DNA of 64,000 nt, taken from positions 3,534,001 to 3,598,000 of the forward strand of contig OY761541.1 in the NCBI GenBank assembly GCA_963664625.1, given 5' to 3'. The notes beneath the pieces were generated by a model. The model ran no database searches. It worked only from the letters and a program-made list of their open reading frames with translations, and was not told the origin of the DNA. The stretch's first letter is position 1, and each line of letters begins with the position of its first letter. Shown one piece after another: positions 33,637 through 40,949 of this stretch. Position numbers and translations under genes: made by a program. Source of the DNA: CBDCFV01 sp963664625. Its GTDB lineage: Bacteria > Chloroflexota > Dehalococcoidia > Lucifugimonadales > UBA3495.

Positions 33637-35248
33637 TGACCCGGTGGATTTCGTAGGGCAGTTGGCAGAAGGTGATGCCCATTGTCGTAAGCTCACGCTG
33701 GCCGATGTATTTGTCTGCACCGAACACCACAGCCTTTCGGCTCGCGGCGCGGGCGGCAGTACTGATACGCAGGGCACGCTCCTCGTTCAGGATCGCATCG
33801 TTGCTGCGCAAATAATCCAGGTCAGGCTGATAGAATAAATGGTAGTTAGTCTGGTCACTGCTGTAAAACAACCCGTCGTTATCAAGCGGGGTTAATTCTC
33901 CGCTACCTACCGATATGCCGGACGCTATATGCACCAGATAGGCAGCCAGAGCCGCAAATGATGGCAACGCTTCTCCGGTGAGCATCCCTTCTACGTCGAT
34001 GGGGTCTCCCAGTGTACAGTAAGAGAAAGAGCCTCCCAAGCCTTCCCGCAGCGACTCGTCTCGTGCACCCGGCACGCCGTTGATGACCCGACGGACACGC
34101 TCGGCGGTGATACTGTCGGCGTAGTCTTCGCACTCCACGAGGATGAACTTGCGATTGCCGCCGTCTTCCTTGTTCAGGTCAAGGACAGCGTGGGCCGTGG
34201 TCCCACTTCCTGCGAAAGAGTCAAGAACGATAGCATCTTTGCTCTTAATGATTTCGAGCAAGAACTTGACCAGTTCTATGGGTTTTGGTTGAGGAAAAAT
34301 TCCGCCTTCTCCAAAAATGGCCGCTAAAGTGCGTGTTCCATTAGCATTAAAGGCCACCGTTTCGGGATCCAAAAAAGTATCTGGAGGTTGCCCTTCCTGA
34401 ACTTGCGCTAAATAACGCTTAGCTCTCGGTTCATTGCCACTAAAATCAATTCGTCCGTCTTCTTCCATCTGAAGCAAGGTCTCTTGAGCATAGCTAGGAT
34501 ACCTTCCTGTTGGTGCAGACCACGTAGTCCCATTAGCGAAGACGAACTCGTAGGGCGTATAATAGTTTCTTGCGTGAAGTGGGTCGAGCTTATATTTTCC
34601 ACGGCCATCGTTGTCGTCATACGGATAATTCGCTGACTTATCAACGATTTGGCGAATATACCTATCTCTCGTTTCTCCAAACCAACTTTTTTCTTTAGCA
34701 TAGACCAACACGTAGTCTGAATTTTGGTTGAAATCCTTGCTGGAATTGCGAACTGTGTGCATCGCCCTTCGCGTGAGAACCGCGAAGAAATTGTGTTCGC
34801 CAAAAATCTCATTCATCAACAGTCGTAAATGATGCTGTTCGTTGTCATCGATGGATATAAAAATTACACCGTCATCGGAGAGCAACTCTTTAAGTAGATG
34901 CAGGCGCGGCCACATCATGCAGAGCCATTTGTCGTGGCGTTCCAAGTCTTCGCTGTCGACGGTCTGATCCAGCCACTCCCGCATCAGAGGGCTGTTGACC
35001 TTGTCGTTGTATGCCCAGCCTTCGTTGCCAGTGTTGTATGGAGGGTCAATGTAGATACACTTGATGCGTCCGGCATAGCGAGGCAACAGAGCCTTGAGTG
35101 CTTTGAGGTTGTCGCCGTGGATGATGAGATTGTCGTCGGCCCCGGCGGGGTTCAGAGATTTAGCCAGGTCGGGGATCAGTGGTCGATAAGGGATGGTGAG
35201 GTGGTGGGCGTAGACAATCTGCTTGCCTTTGAATTCCAAGGTAGGCAC
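33626..35248 (-). CDS. mod: Type III restriction-modification adenine-specific DNA methyltransferase, Mod subunit
   Basis: This 540-residue beta-class N6-adenine methyltransferase has motif IV YIDPPYNTGNE (about residue 95) before motif I LDSFAGSGTTAHAVLDL (about 350), the beta order. Between them lies the target-recognition region. That central part (roughly 34240-34880) is visibly richer in A/T and in Asn, Lys and Tyr codons than the flanks, as expected for a recombining recognition domain. It recognises the site for both modification and cleavage by Res. It starts ATG 35248 with a GGAGAGGTAAGCC leader. Confidence 0.92.
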   Translation of the reverse strand: MPTLEFKGKQIVYAHHLTIPYRPLIPDLAKSLNPAGADDNLIIHGDNLKALKALLPRYAGRIKCIYIDPPYNTGNEGWAYNDKVNSPLMREWLDQTVDSEDLERHDKWLCMMWPRLHLLKELLSDDGVIFISIDDNEQHHLRLLMNEIFGEHNFFAVLTRRAMHTVRNSSKDFNQNSDYVLVYAKEKSWFGETRDRYIRQIVDKSANYPYDDNDGRGKYKLDPLHARNYYTPYEFVFANGTTWSAPTGRYPSYAQETLLQMEEDGRIDFSGNEPRAKRYLAQVQEGQPPDTFLDPETVAFNANGTRTLAAIFGEGGIFPQPKPIELVKFLLEIIKSKDAIVLDSFAGSGTTAHAVLDLNKEDGGNRKFILVECEDYADSITAERVRRVINGVPGARDESLREGLGGSFSYCTLGDPIDVEGMLTGEALPSFAALAAYLVHIASGISVGSGELTPLDNDGLFYSSDQTNYHLFYQPDLDYLRSNDAILNEERALRISTAARAASRKAVVFGADKYIGQRELTTMGITFCQLPYEIHRVNGN

Positions 35249-35320
35249 GGCTTACCTCTCCGGGAGGATTGATGGGGTGTATCCTACACTATCCCGATAG
35301 AACTTTCACCGCGACATAAC

Positions 35321-35355
35321 GAGGCCCCGGAGGGTATCCGGGGCCTCTGCATTTC
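35321..35355 (-). terminator. Hairpin terminator, copy 1 of a direct repeat
   Basis: The sequence GAGGCCCCGGAGGGTATCCGGGGCCTC can form an 11-bp stem. It sits about 30 nt past the stop of the minus-strand PaREP1-like gene. The same 33-nt sequence recurs at 35891-35927, at the same distance past the next gene's stop. The T-tract on the minus strand is weak here. Confidence 0.5.
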
Positions 35356-35379
35356 GCCCACTCCATAGCTGACGACCAC

Positions 35380-35829
35380 CTATCCAGCGGTTGACTGAGT
35401 GAACGTACCTCCTCCCGTGTATTCGTCAGGGAGGAGTTCCCAGAGGATTTCCAGCAGAGGAGTCACGTCTTCGAGAGCCAGTTCGACGGTCTTGAGGGTC
35501 ATATAGACTTCGTAGAAATGGCCGTGGAGGTGCTCCGCGGCTCGCACTCCACGGACTATTTCACGGTACCGGGCGGGGTCTTCTTCGGCCAAGGCGTAGA
35601 GGCAATCGCGCACGGCGTCGTGGTCGTAGTGGTCCCAGCTTCTCAAGGTTGCCACGGCCTTTCCAAGCTGAGCGACGGTTCCCCATCCCTTTTCAGCAGC
35701 TTGACAAGTATCTTCTTCCCTCAGGTGCTGGGCGCCTTTGGCCCAATATTCTTTAGCTTGGGCTACATGTTTTCGGATACGACTGGACTGCCTTTCAGGG
35801 GTTTCGCGTCGGGGACGGGGCGGCATCAT
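35380..35829 (-). CDS. PaREP1/HEPN-like small protein
   Basis: This 149-residue helical protein starts at ATG 35829 with GAGGAAAC before it. The family core is AKEYWAKGAQHLREEDTCQAAEKGWGTVAQLGKAVATLRSWDHYDHDAVRD, with the R-x6-H pair, and AEHLHGHFYEVYM replaces LHxNFYExW. A basic N-terminal stretch (PPRPRRETPERQSSRIRKH) is extra compared with the other three copies and may bind nucleic acid. The gene lies between the R-M pair and two small accessory genes and is bracketed by the duplicated hairpin repeats. Confidence 0.7.
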   Translation of the reverse strand: MMPPRPRRETPERQSSRIRKHVAQAKEYWAKGAQHLREEDTCQAAEKGWGTVAQLGKAVATLRSWDHYDHDAVRDCLYALAEEDPARYREIVRGVRAAEHLHGHFYEVYMTLKTVELALEDVTPLLEILWELLPDEYTGGGTFTQSTAG

Positions 35830-35890
35830 GTTTCCTCGAGAGATATTGGATTGAATGAGTTTATCATTAGGCAAGCTTCCCATGAAAGAA

Positions 35891-35927
35891 AGACCCCGGA
35901 GGGTATCCGGGGCATCTGCATTTCGCC
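35891..35927 (-). terminator. Hairpin terminator, copy 2 of a direct repeat
   Basis: CCCCGGAGGGTATCCGGGG plus the tail TCTGCATTTCGCC repeats the sequence at 35325-35355 in the same orientation. On the minus strand the stem is followed by TCTTTCTTTC, a reasonable release tract. It lies about 31 nt past the stop of the gene ending at 35958. Confidence 0.55.
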
Positions 35928-35957
35928 GGGTTGGCAGCCCTTGGGCCGCGTCCCCGC

Positions 35958-36398
35958 TTATCCTCGGGACGAGCGGTCCAGCCAAGCCTTGATTTCCTTT
36001 TGGGTTTCGGTGCGGCCGTCGGTATAGCCCTCAGCCCGTGCTTCCGGGATGCCGGTTTCGCTTGGGAACACTGCTTCTATGGAGAGTCCTTTCTCTCTGG
36101 CGAGGCTCTTCAGGTAAGTCTCAACCGCTTGCCTGAACTCTGCGCGGTACGAGGACGGGACATCAATGCGCGTCATCCGCTCCTCAAGGTTCTGCATGGC
36201 CTTGTGGACTCCCTTAGAGAACCCCCGGGTGTATGCTTTAGCGCTTATCTCAGCGTATGCCTCGGCCGGCGCATCCAACAGCATCTCAATAGCGCTTAGG
36301 GAGTACGATTCAGCATATGACTCGACGAAAGCCGCCGCCAAACCCTCTTCTTTCCACTTTGCCCGCCATTTCCGCCGCTGTTCCAGCGCCCAGAACAT
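35958..36398 (-). CDS. Hypothetical helical protein, FWALEQRRK family
   Basis: The 146-residue product begins MFWALEQRRKWRAKWKEEGLAAAFVESYAES. It continues with Ala/Glu-rich helices (AEAYAEISAKAYTRGFSKGVHKAMQNLEERM) and ends EGYTDGRTETQKEIKAWLDRSSRG. ATG 36398 overlaps the TAA of the upstream gene (TAATG), with AGGAGAA before it. The first 12 residues repeat a segment of the upstream gene (MIFWALEQRRKRREK), so the two are partial paralogues. I do not recognise a function; a cytoplasmic coiled-coil helper is likely. Confidence 0.6.
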   Translation of the reverse strand: MFWALEQRRKWRAKWKEEGLAAAFVESYAESYSLSAIEMLLDAPAEAYAEISAKAYTRGFSKGVHKAMQNLEERMTRIDVPSSYRAEFRQAVETYLKSLAREKGLSIEAVFPSETGIPEARAEGYTDGRTETQKEIKAWLDRSSRG

Positions 36399-36775
36399 TA
36401 TTGGTTCTCCTCGTCTGGTGGGAGAAGCCTTTCCAAGGGTATGCCTTCCCTCTCGGCCACTCGCGTTAACCAAGCCTCAGTCTTTTGCCGCTCTTCAGCC
36501 CGGCCTTCGGCCTGAGCCTCGGCCTGAAACTTCTCTCGTCTTTTCCGCCTTTGTTCCAGTGCCCAAAATATCATGTTGACTCCTCGCTCCACCAACACGG
36601 CGGCCATAGCGTAGATCACTACCGCAAGGTCTACCAACGACGCCGCATGATTGAGGCTGACCCAGCCGTTCCACTGGCCCGTCAAATTTACCAGCATCAC
36701 CGTAGCCGCGAAAATCCCGAAGGGCGCAACTATCGCATGACGGCCCAGCCAACGCGCTCCCCACCGCTCTTCCAT
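36398..36775 (-). CDS. Small membrane protein with coiled-coil tail
   Basis: This is a 125-residue protein with two TM segments: HAIVAPFGIFAATVMLVNL at about 13-31 and ASLVDLAVVIYAMAAVLVERG at about 45-65. A charged cytoplasmic helix follows (MIFWALEQRRKRREKFQAEAQAEGRAEERQKTEAWLTRV). It resembles the gene at 42593 in layout: two TM segments, then an Arg/Glu/Gln/Gly repeat helix. A TATAAT box ends 6 nt before its ATG, suggesting a leaderless transcript. The function is unknown. Confidence 0.62.
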   Translation of the reverse strand: MEERWGARWLGRHAIVAPFGIFAATVMLVNLTGQWNGWVSLNHAASLVDLAVVIYAMAAVLVERGVNMIFWALEQRRKRREKFQAEAQAEGRAEERQKTEAWLTRVAEREGIPLERLLPPDEENQ

Positions 36776-36781
36776 TACATC

Positions 36782-36787
36782 ATTATA
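36782..36787 (-). promoter_or_regulatory. -10 promoter element, probably leaderless
   Basis: On the minus strand TATAAT ends 6 nt before the ATG at 36775, so transcription would begin at or next to the start codon. No Shine-Dalgarno sequence lies in the gap. Confidence 0.45.
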
Positions 36788-36796
36788 GTATAAGAG

Positions 36797-36826
36797 AAAA
36801 GGGCCCCGATGCTTTCGGGACCCTTG
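36797..36826 (-). terminator. Rho-independent terminator of the amidohydrolase gene
   Basis: On the minus strand AAGGGTCCCGA and TCGGGGCCCTT form an 11-bp stem with one G-U pair and a short AAGCA loop, followed by TTTTCTCTTA. It is about 55 nt past the stop of the Rieske-amidohydrolase gene. Confidence 0.75.
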
Positions 36827-36842
36827 ACTTTGACTAACATTT

Positions 36843-36868
36843 GTCCTTCGACAAGCTCAGGACGAACG
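36843..36868. repeat. Short dispersed repeat GTCCTTCGACAAGCTCAGGAC
   Basis: This small hairpin (GTCCT/AGGAC) with its flank GAACGG is a sequence I know as a widespread intergenic repeat in many bacteria. It sits between the amidohydrolase stop and its terminator. Only this copy was noticed in the window. Confidence 0.5.
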
Positions 36869-36881
36869 GATCATGCGGCGG

Positions 36882-38903
36882 TTATCCCCGCCCGTTCCTG
36901 AGCAGGCGGCCGGGGAAGGCGCCGGTGGGTTCGCCGTCTTCGAAGGTTATTTCGCCGTTGACCATGGTGTAGCGGTAGCCCTTGGCCTTCTGGATGCGGC
37001 GCCACTCGCCACCGGGGAGGTCTTCGGCCACCTCGCTGGGCAGCACTTCCAGCTTCTCGAGGTCGTAGATTACGACGTCGGCAGGGGCGCCTTCGCGGAG
37101 GGCACCGCGGTCCCTGAAGCCGCCGAAGTGGGCCGGCAGGTAGGACAGCTTGTAGTGGGCATCCTCAAGGGTGATGACCTTCTCGTCGCGCACCAGCCAG
37201 GTCAGCATATCCGTCGGGTAAACGCCGGCGGTCAGGAACTTGACGTGGGCGCCGCCGTCGGACACACCGGCCACAATGTGGTTGGAGTCCAGCACCTCGG
37301 CAGTGATCTGGGCTTGGTCGCGGCCCTGCTGGTCGGCATAGAACTCGGTGGCGAGGTCGTCCTCGATGCACATGTCCAAGAGGGCATCGATGACGTGCTT
37401 GCCCTGCTCGTTGGCAATCTGTTGCACGGTCTTGCCGGCTTGGGGGCTGGAGGCCTCGGTCTCGTCCGGGGCCAAGGCGATCATGCGCCCGTCGACAACG
37501 TTCACTACGAAGGACTTCATCCGCAGGTCGGGGTTGGTTATGCAGCGCCCGCCGTCGTACTCGTACTCGTAGCCGTGGGTGTCGCATACGAACCGGCCCA
37601 TCGAGCGGTCGATGGTGCCGCCGGCGTGGGGGCAGACACGGGACAACAGCCTGTAACCGTCGCGGGTCTTGATCAGGAAGTAGTCGCTGCCGCCGACGCT
37701 TACCCTGGGCAGCGCGCCGGTGAAGTCGGTTTCGGCGCCGATGTCGATCTTGACCTTACGGGTCATGACCTGGAGGCTGCCGACGGATCCCTGAACGACC
37801 AAGGTGGGGCGGGTGCCCGAATCCCACTCCTCCTTCAGCTTGCGGCGCATCTCCGGGTCCTGCATCTTGGCTTTGCGGGTGGCCTTGTCGCCCAAGGTGA
37901 CTTCACGCCACATGGGAGTGTCGTCGAACAGGTTCCAGTCCTCGAAAGTCAGCTCGAAGCCGCCGCGGCGGGTAGCGCCTTGGCCGTAGACGCGCAGGCC
38001 GCGCTCGGCGCAACTCTCCAGCCAGCGGATGCGCTCGCGGTGCTGCTCCGGGTGGACGGCGTTGGGGGCCACGGCTTGGTAGAGCACCGGGCGCCCGGAA
38101 ACCTCTGCCACCCGCTCGAAGAAGTTGCGCGTCTCCTCACCCAGCGGCCTGCCCTCTTCGCCGGTCTCTTGGTAGGCCAGCTCGATGAATCCCTCATCGC
38201 GGTCCCGGAGGATTTGCGCGAAGGTGAGCACCTCGTGTTCCGACAGCAAGTCGGTGATCATGGGCGTGCCGTCGTAGTCGCGCTGGACCGATGTCTCGCC
38301 GAGAATCTGGGCCGACCAGCCGCAGGCGCCGGCATCCATTGCCTCGTTGATCAGCCGCACCATTTCCTGCAACTCTTCCTCGGTGGGCCGCCGCTTCTTG
38401 GCTTCGTCCCAACCCAAGACCCAAGCATAGAGAGGGGTCAACGGGACGTAGGTGAGGCAGTTGATGCCCTTGGGGGTGTTGGACAGGGCCTCCATGAAGT
38501 CGGGGAACGTGACCCAGTTCCAGGGCATACCCTCTTTCATGGCGTCGTAGGGAATGGCCTCGTTGCGGGTCATGCTCAGCATCGCCCGGTCCTGGTCCTC
38601 GACGCGGGAGGGGGCGAAACCAAAGCCGCAGTTGCCCAGCGCAACGGAGGTTACGCCGTGCCAGCCGGAGAGGGTGCAGTAGGGGTCCCAGAAAATCTGG
38701 GCGTCGTAGTGGGTGTGCAGGTCAACGAAGCCGGGGGCCACGATCAAGCCCTTGGCTTCTATAACCCGGTCGGCGGTGCCGCCGTTGAGGCCGCCGATTT
38801 TGACGATTGTACCGTCCTTGATTGCGACGTCGCTGACGTACCGCGGAGTCCGGGTGCCGTCCACGATGGTGCCGCCCCGAATGATAATGTCGTAGTGCGC
38901 CAT
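36882..38903 (-). CDS. N-acyl-D-amino-acid deacylase-like amidohydrolase with inserted Rieske [2Fe-2S] domain
   Basis: This 673-residue protein is much longer than the usual D-aminoacylase (about 480-580). The amidohydrolase part starts HYDIIIRGGTIVDGTRTPRYVSDVAI. It has the metal site FVDLHTHYD (His63, His65), GVTSVALGNCGFGFAP, and the late catalytic Asp549 in VSDGGAHVKF. It ends with the PADVVIYDLEKLEV and GYRYTMVNGEITFEDGEPTG beta sandwich. Between residues about 378 and 488 sits a complete Rieske fold: YFLIKTRDGYRLLSRVCPHAGG, with Cys424-x-His426, and FVCDTHGYEYEYDGGRC, with Cys440-x2-His443. The domain re-enters the barrel at GKTVQQIANEQGKHV. AAGGAG precedes ATG 38903 by 6 nt. The role of the iron-sulfur domain is unknown. 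Confidence 0.9.
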   Translation of the reverse strand: MAHYDIIIRGGTIVDGTRTPRYVSDVAIKDGTIVKIGGLNGGTADRVIEAKGLIVAPGFVDLHTHYDAQIFWDPYCTLSGWHGVTSVALGNCGFGFAPSRVEDQDRAMLSMTRNEAIPYDAMKEGMPWNWVTFPDFMEALSNTPKGINCLTYVPLTPLYAWVLGWDEAKKRRPTEEELQEMVRLINEAMDAGACGWSAQILGETSVQRDYDGTPMITDLLSEHEVLTFAQILRDRDEGFIELAYQETGEEGRPLGEETRNFFERVAEVSGRPVLYQAVAPNAVHPEQHRERIRWLESCAERGLRVYGQGATRRGGFELTFEDWNLFDDTPMWREVTLGDKATRKAKMQDPEMRRKLKEEWDSGTRPTLVVQGSVGSLQVMTRKVKIDIGAETDFTGALPRVSVGGSDYFLIKTRDGYRLLSRVCPHAGGTIDRSMGRFVCDTHGYEYEYDGGRCITNPDLRMKSFVVNVVDGRMIALAPDETEASSPQAGKTVQQIANEQGKHVIDALLDMCIEDDLATEFYADQQGRDQAQITAEVLDSNHIVAGVSDGGAHVKFLTAGVYPTDMLTWLVRDEKVITLEDAHYKLSYLPAHFGGFRDRGALREGAPADVVIYDLEKLEVLPSEVAEDLPGGEWRRIQKAKGYRYTMVNGEITFEDGEPTGAFPGRLLRNGRG

Positions 38904-39134
38904 CATCCGCTCCTTAGATTGGTGGATAGGTGCTGTCCGGGATTGTTCGGCAAGTCTAAGCCACATTGAATTTGAGTGTCAATAATTCTGCATGGTTTGA
39001 ACATAGCAATATCCTAAGTAACGGATCGAGCCATATTGGAGACGAAAAACGTAGCGGGTAACATTGTTGAGCGGACAAGAGACGTTTTATATCGACCAAG
39101 GATTGGCGTGGCTTGGGGCGCAAGAGATAGCGAT
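38904..39134. other. Intergenic region upstream of the amidohydrolase gene
   Basis: The region is A/T-rich near 38965-39020 and probably holds the promoter of the minus-strand amidohydrolase gene. No gene or RNA was recognised. Confidence 0.4.
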
Positions 39135-39162
39135 GAAAAAGCCCCGGAAATTTCCGGGGCTG
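39135..39162 (-). terminator. Terminator of tRNA-Trp
   Basis: AGCCCCGGAAATTTCCGGGGCT is a perfect 11-bp-per-arm palindrome. On the minus strand it is followed by TTTTTC. It lies about 20 nt after the 3' end of the tRNA. Confidence 0.85.
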
Positions 39163-39181
39163 CGTTTTCGGCCTATGTTGG

Positions 39182-39256
39182 CAGGAGCGGGAGGATTCGA
39201 ACCCCCGACCACTGGTTTTGGAGACCAGCGCTCTGACCAGACTGAGCTACGCTCCT
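39182..39256 (-). tRNA. trnW: tRNA-Trp (CCA anticodon)
   Basis: The minus strand folds into a cloverleaf. The acceptor stem is AGGAGCG/CGCTCCT with discriminator G. The D-arm is GCTCAGTCTGGTCAGAGC. The anticodon stem CTGGT/ACCAG encloses loop CTCCAAA, giving anticodon CCA. The T-arm has GGTTCGAATCC. The 75-nt length is normal, CCA is not encoded, and a strong terminator follows. Confidence 0.95.
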
Positions 39257-39352
39257 GCGTCGATAACCATTATAACGGTTTCAACCGGGAACGGCCATAT
39301 CTATGAAATGCTATGGTCACACTCAGTCTCCAGCGACACGTACCGCAACAAT

Positions 39353-39415
39353 GGTGCTGTGGATTCCCGCCTTCGCGGGAATGACGGTCGGGTGCGGGAA
39401 TGATGGATGGGACCG
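39353..39415. repeat. dRS3-like GATTCCCGC..GCGGGAATGACG repeat
   Basis: GGATTCCCGCCTTCGCGGGAATGACGG forms a short hairpin, followed by a degenerate unit GTGCGGGAATGATGG. It is the same unit as at 14308 and inside the 44.3 and 50.0 kb elements. It lies just past the 3' end of the solute-binding protein gene. Confidence 0.7.
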
Positions 39416-39454
39416 GGAATCAAACCAGCTAAACTGCGACGGCGCGCCAAGCTT

Positions 39455-40630
39455 CTACTCCTTGGGCGCCGCCCCCAGTACCCTGTATTTCCTGTCGGCA
39501 GTCCGCTCAGACACCGGGAGGACCTCGACGGCGACCCGGGAGAGGCCTACAACTTCACCATCGGAATCGAAGCTGTAATTGTTGCCGATGGCCCCGCTCC
39601 AAGTGATTTCGTACATGCAGTCGCGGAATCCGTCCGCGTCCTGGTCGTCGTTGGTCCGCTTGAGGCACTCGGCAGTGATGTACACGTCGTCGTAGGCGGA
39701 GCCCAAGTGCCACGGCAGGGTGACGTAGTTGTAGCGTTCCCTGAATTTGGCAAGGACTTCCTGCCCCTTTTCGTTGTCGGGGTCCAGGTCGGCGGTGATG
39801 GCCTTCATGCCGGTGGCCGCGTCGCCTGCGACTTCCAAGGCGGTGGTCCCCACCGAAATCGTTTCCGCATATATGGGGCCTTGATAGCCCACTTCCCGCG
39901 CCTGCTTGATAATGGTCCCGGCGGTAAATTCCGACTGGGGGGCCAAGTGGAGGGCATCCGGGTTGGCGGCAAACAGCTTCTGAAGCTGGGTCCGGAAGTC
40001 GGTTATATCGGAAGCATACCGCTCTTCGGCCACAACCTTTCCGCCCCGCTTCTCGAACTGGGCGACAGTGGTGCGCCACACGCCCTCGGCGTAATCGGTG
40101 GCCTCCGTTATGGTCGCCAACGCGCGTACTCCGTCGGCCCACAACAGGTTTCCGGTGCTGATTCCCACCTCTACATCGCTTATCTGGGTGCGAAAAATGT
40201 AGTCTCCGGCCTTGGCGATGTCGGGGTTGCTGGCCAAGCCCGAGAACAGGATGATGCCATCCGCCTCGGCCAATGGAGCGGCTCCAAGCATGGCGCCACT
40301 GCACGACGTCCCCAGAATTATCTTCACGCCGTCGACGTCGGTGAGCTTGTTGTAGGCGGTTATGGCCTCCTTGGCGCTGCACTGGGAGTCTTCGATGATG
40401 AGTTCCAGCATTCGCCCGTTGACGCCGCCGGCAGCGTTGATTTCGTCCGCAGCCATCTGTTTCGCTTGACTGGCCACCGTGCCGTAGGACTCGCCCGCGC
40501 CGGTCAGCGATTCCATCACGCCGATTCTGAAGCTGTCCTCTTGTTGTCCGCCGCCGCAAGCCGAGAGCGACAGGGCAAGGACGAGAATCAAGCCGAAAAT
40601 AATGAACGTGCTTTTAGACAACCATCGCAT
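39455..40630 (-). CDS. Branched-chain amino acid-type ABC transporter solute-binding lipoprotein
   Basis: This 391-residue lipoprotein has the signal MRWLSKSTFIIFGLILVLALSLSACGGG (Cys at about 25). The LivJ-type periplasmic fold follows: FRIGVMESLTGAGESYGTVASQAKQMAADEINAAGGVNGRMLELIIEDSQC, KIILGTSCSGAMLGAAPLAEADGIILFSGLASNPDI and a lobe-2 hinge. Permease and ATPase genes are not adjacent, so it is an orphan or works with a transporter elsewhere. Ligands of this family range from amino acids to aromatic acids and amides. tRNA-Arg lies upstream on the same strand. Confidence 0.9.
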   Translation of the reverse strand: MRWLSKSTFIIFGLILVLALSLSACGGGQQEDSFRIGVMESLTGAGESYGTVASQAKQMAADEINAAGGVNGRMLELIIEDSQCSAKEAITAYNKLTDVDGVKIILGTSCSGAMLGAAPLAEADGIILFSGLASNPDIAKAGDYIFRTQISDVEVGISTGNLLWADGVRALATITEATDYAEGVWRTTVAQFEKRGGKVVAEERYASDITDFRTQLQKLFAANPDALHLAPQSEFTAGTIIKQAREVGYQGPIYAETISVGTTALEVAGDAATGMKAITADLDPDNEKGQEVLAKFRERYNYVTLPWHLGSAYDDVYITAECLKRTNDDQDADGFRDCMYEITWSGAIGNNYSFDSDGEVVGLSRVAVEVLPVSERTADRKYRVLGAAPKE

Positions 40631-40709
40631 GGGGATCTACTCCGTGAATACCGTCAACGGCCCAACTGCCGCTCTGATGGTGAGGCGGGTTCCGAGATGA
40701 TACAAGTGG

Positions 40710-40782
40710 TACCCCTGGAGGGACTCGAACCCCCGACGCGCGACTTAGGACGCCGCCGCTCTATCCTCTGAGCTACAGGGGC
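40710..40782 (-). tRNA. trnR: tRNA-Arg (CCU anticodon)
   Basis: The cloverleaf on the minus strand has acceptor GCCCCTG/CAGGGGT (closing G-U pair) with discriminator A. The D-arm is GCTCAGAGGATAGAGC. The anticodon stem GCGGC/GTCGC encloses loop GTCCTAA, so the anticodon is CCT. The T-arm is GGGGGTTCGAGTCCCTC. Length is 73 nt and CCA is not encoded. Confidence 0.94.
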
Positions 40783-40799
40783 CTACCGGTAAAGATAGC

Positions 40800-40831
40800 G
40801 GAACGCGAGTCTGCGTTCCGTTTTTGTATTT
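40800..40831 (+). terminator. Hairpin with T-tract on the plus strand
   Basis: GGAACGC-GAGTCT-GCGTTCC is followed by GTTTTTGTATTTT, a good intrinsic-terminator shape reading rightward. No plus-strand gene lies just upstream (only the antisense of tRNA-Arg), so what it would terminate is unclear. Confidence 0.45.
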
Positions 40832-40949
40832 TAAGGCGTTCCTCCGAGATTGGGAAGAGGGGCTTACCCCCGTGGTTGACAGCATCAATACGAGCCAATA
40901 GATTTCCGAATTGAGACCATGGCTCCAGGACCAATGAGGAGGTAACACG

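Noticed and set aside
36873..38969. A 698-codon plus-strand open frame antisense to the Rieske-amidohydrolase gene
   Set aside because: Its composition (Val, Gly, Ala, Leu repeats) is that of an antisense shadow. The minus strand carries recognisable motifs throughout plus a ribosome-binding site.
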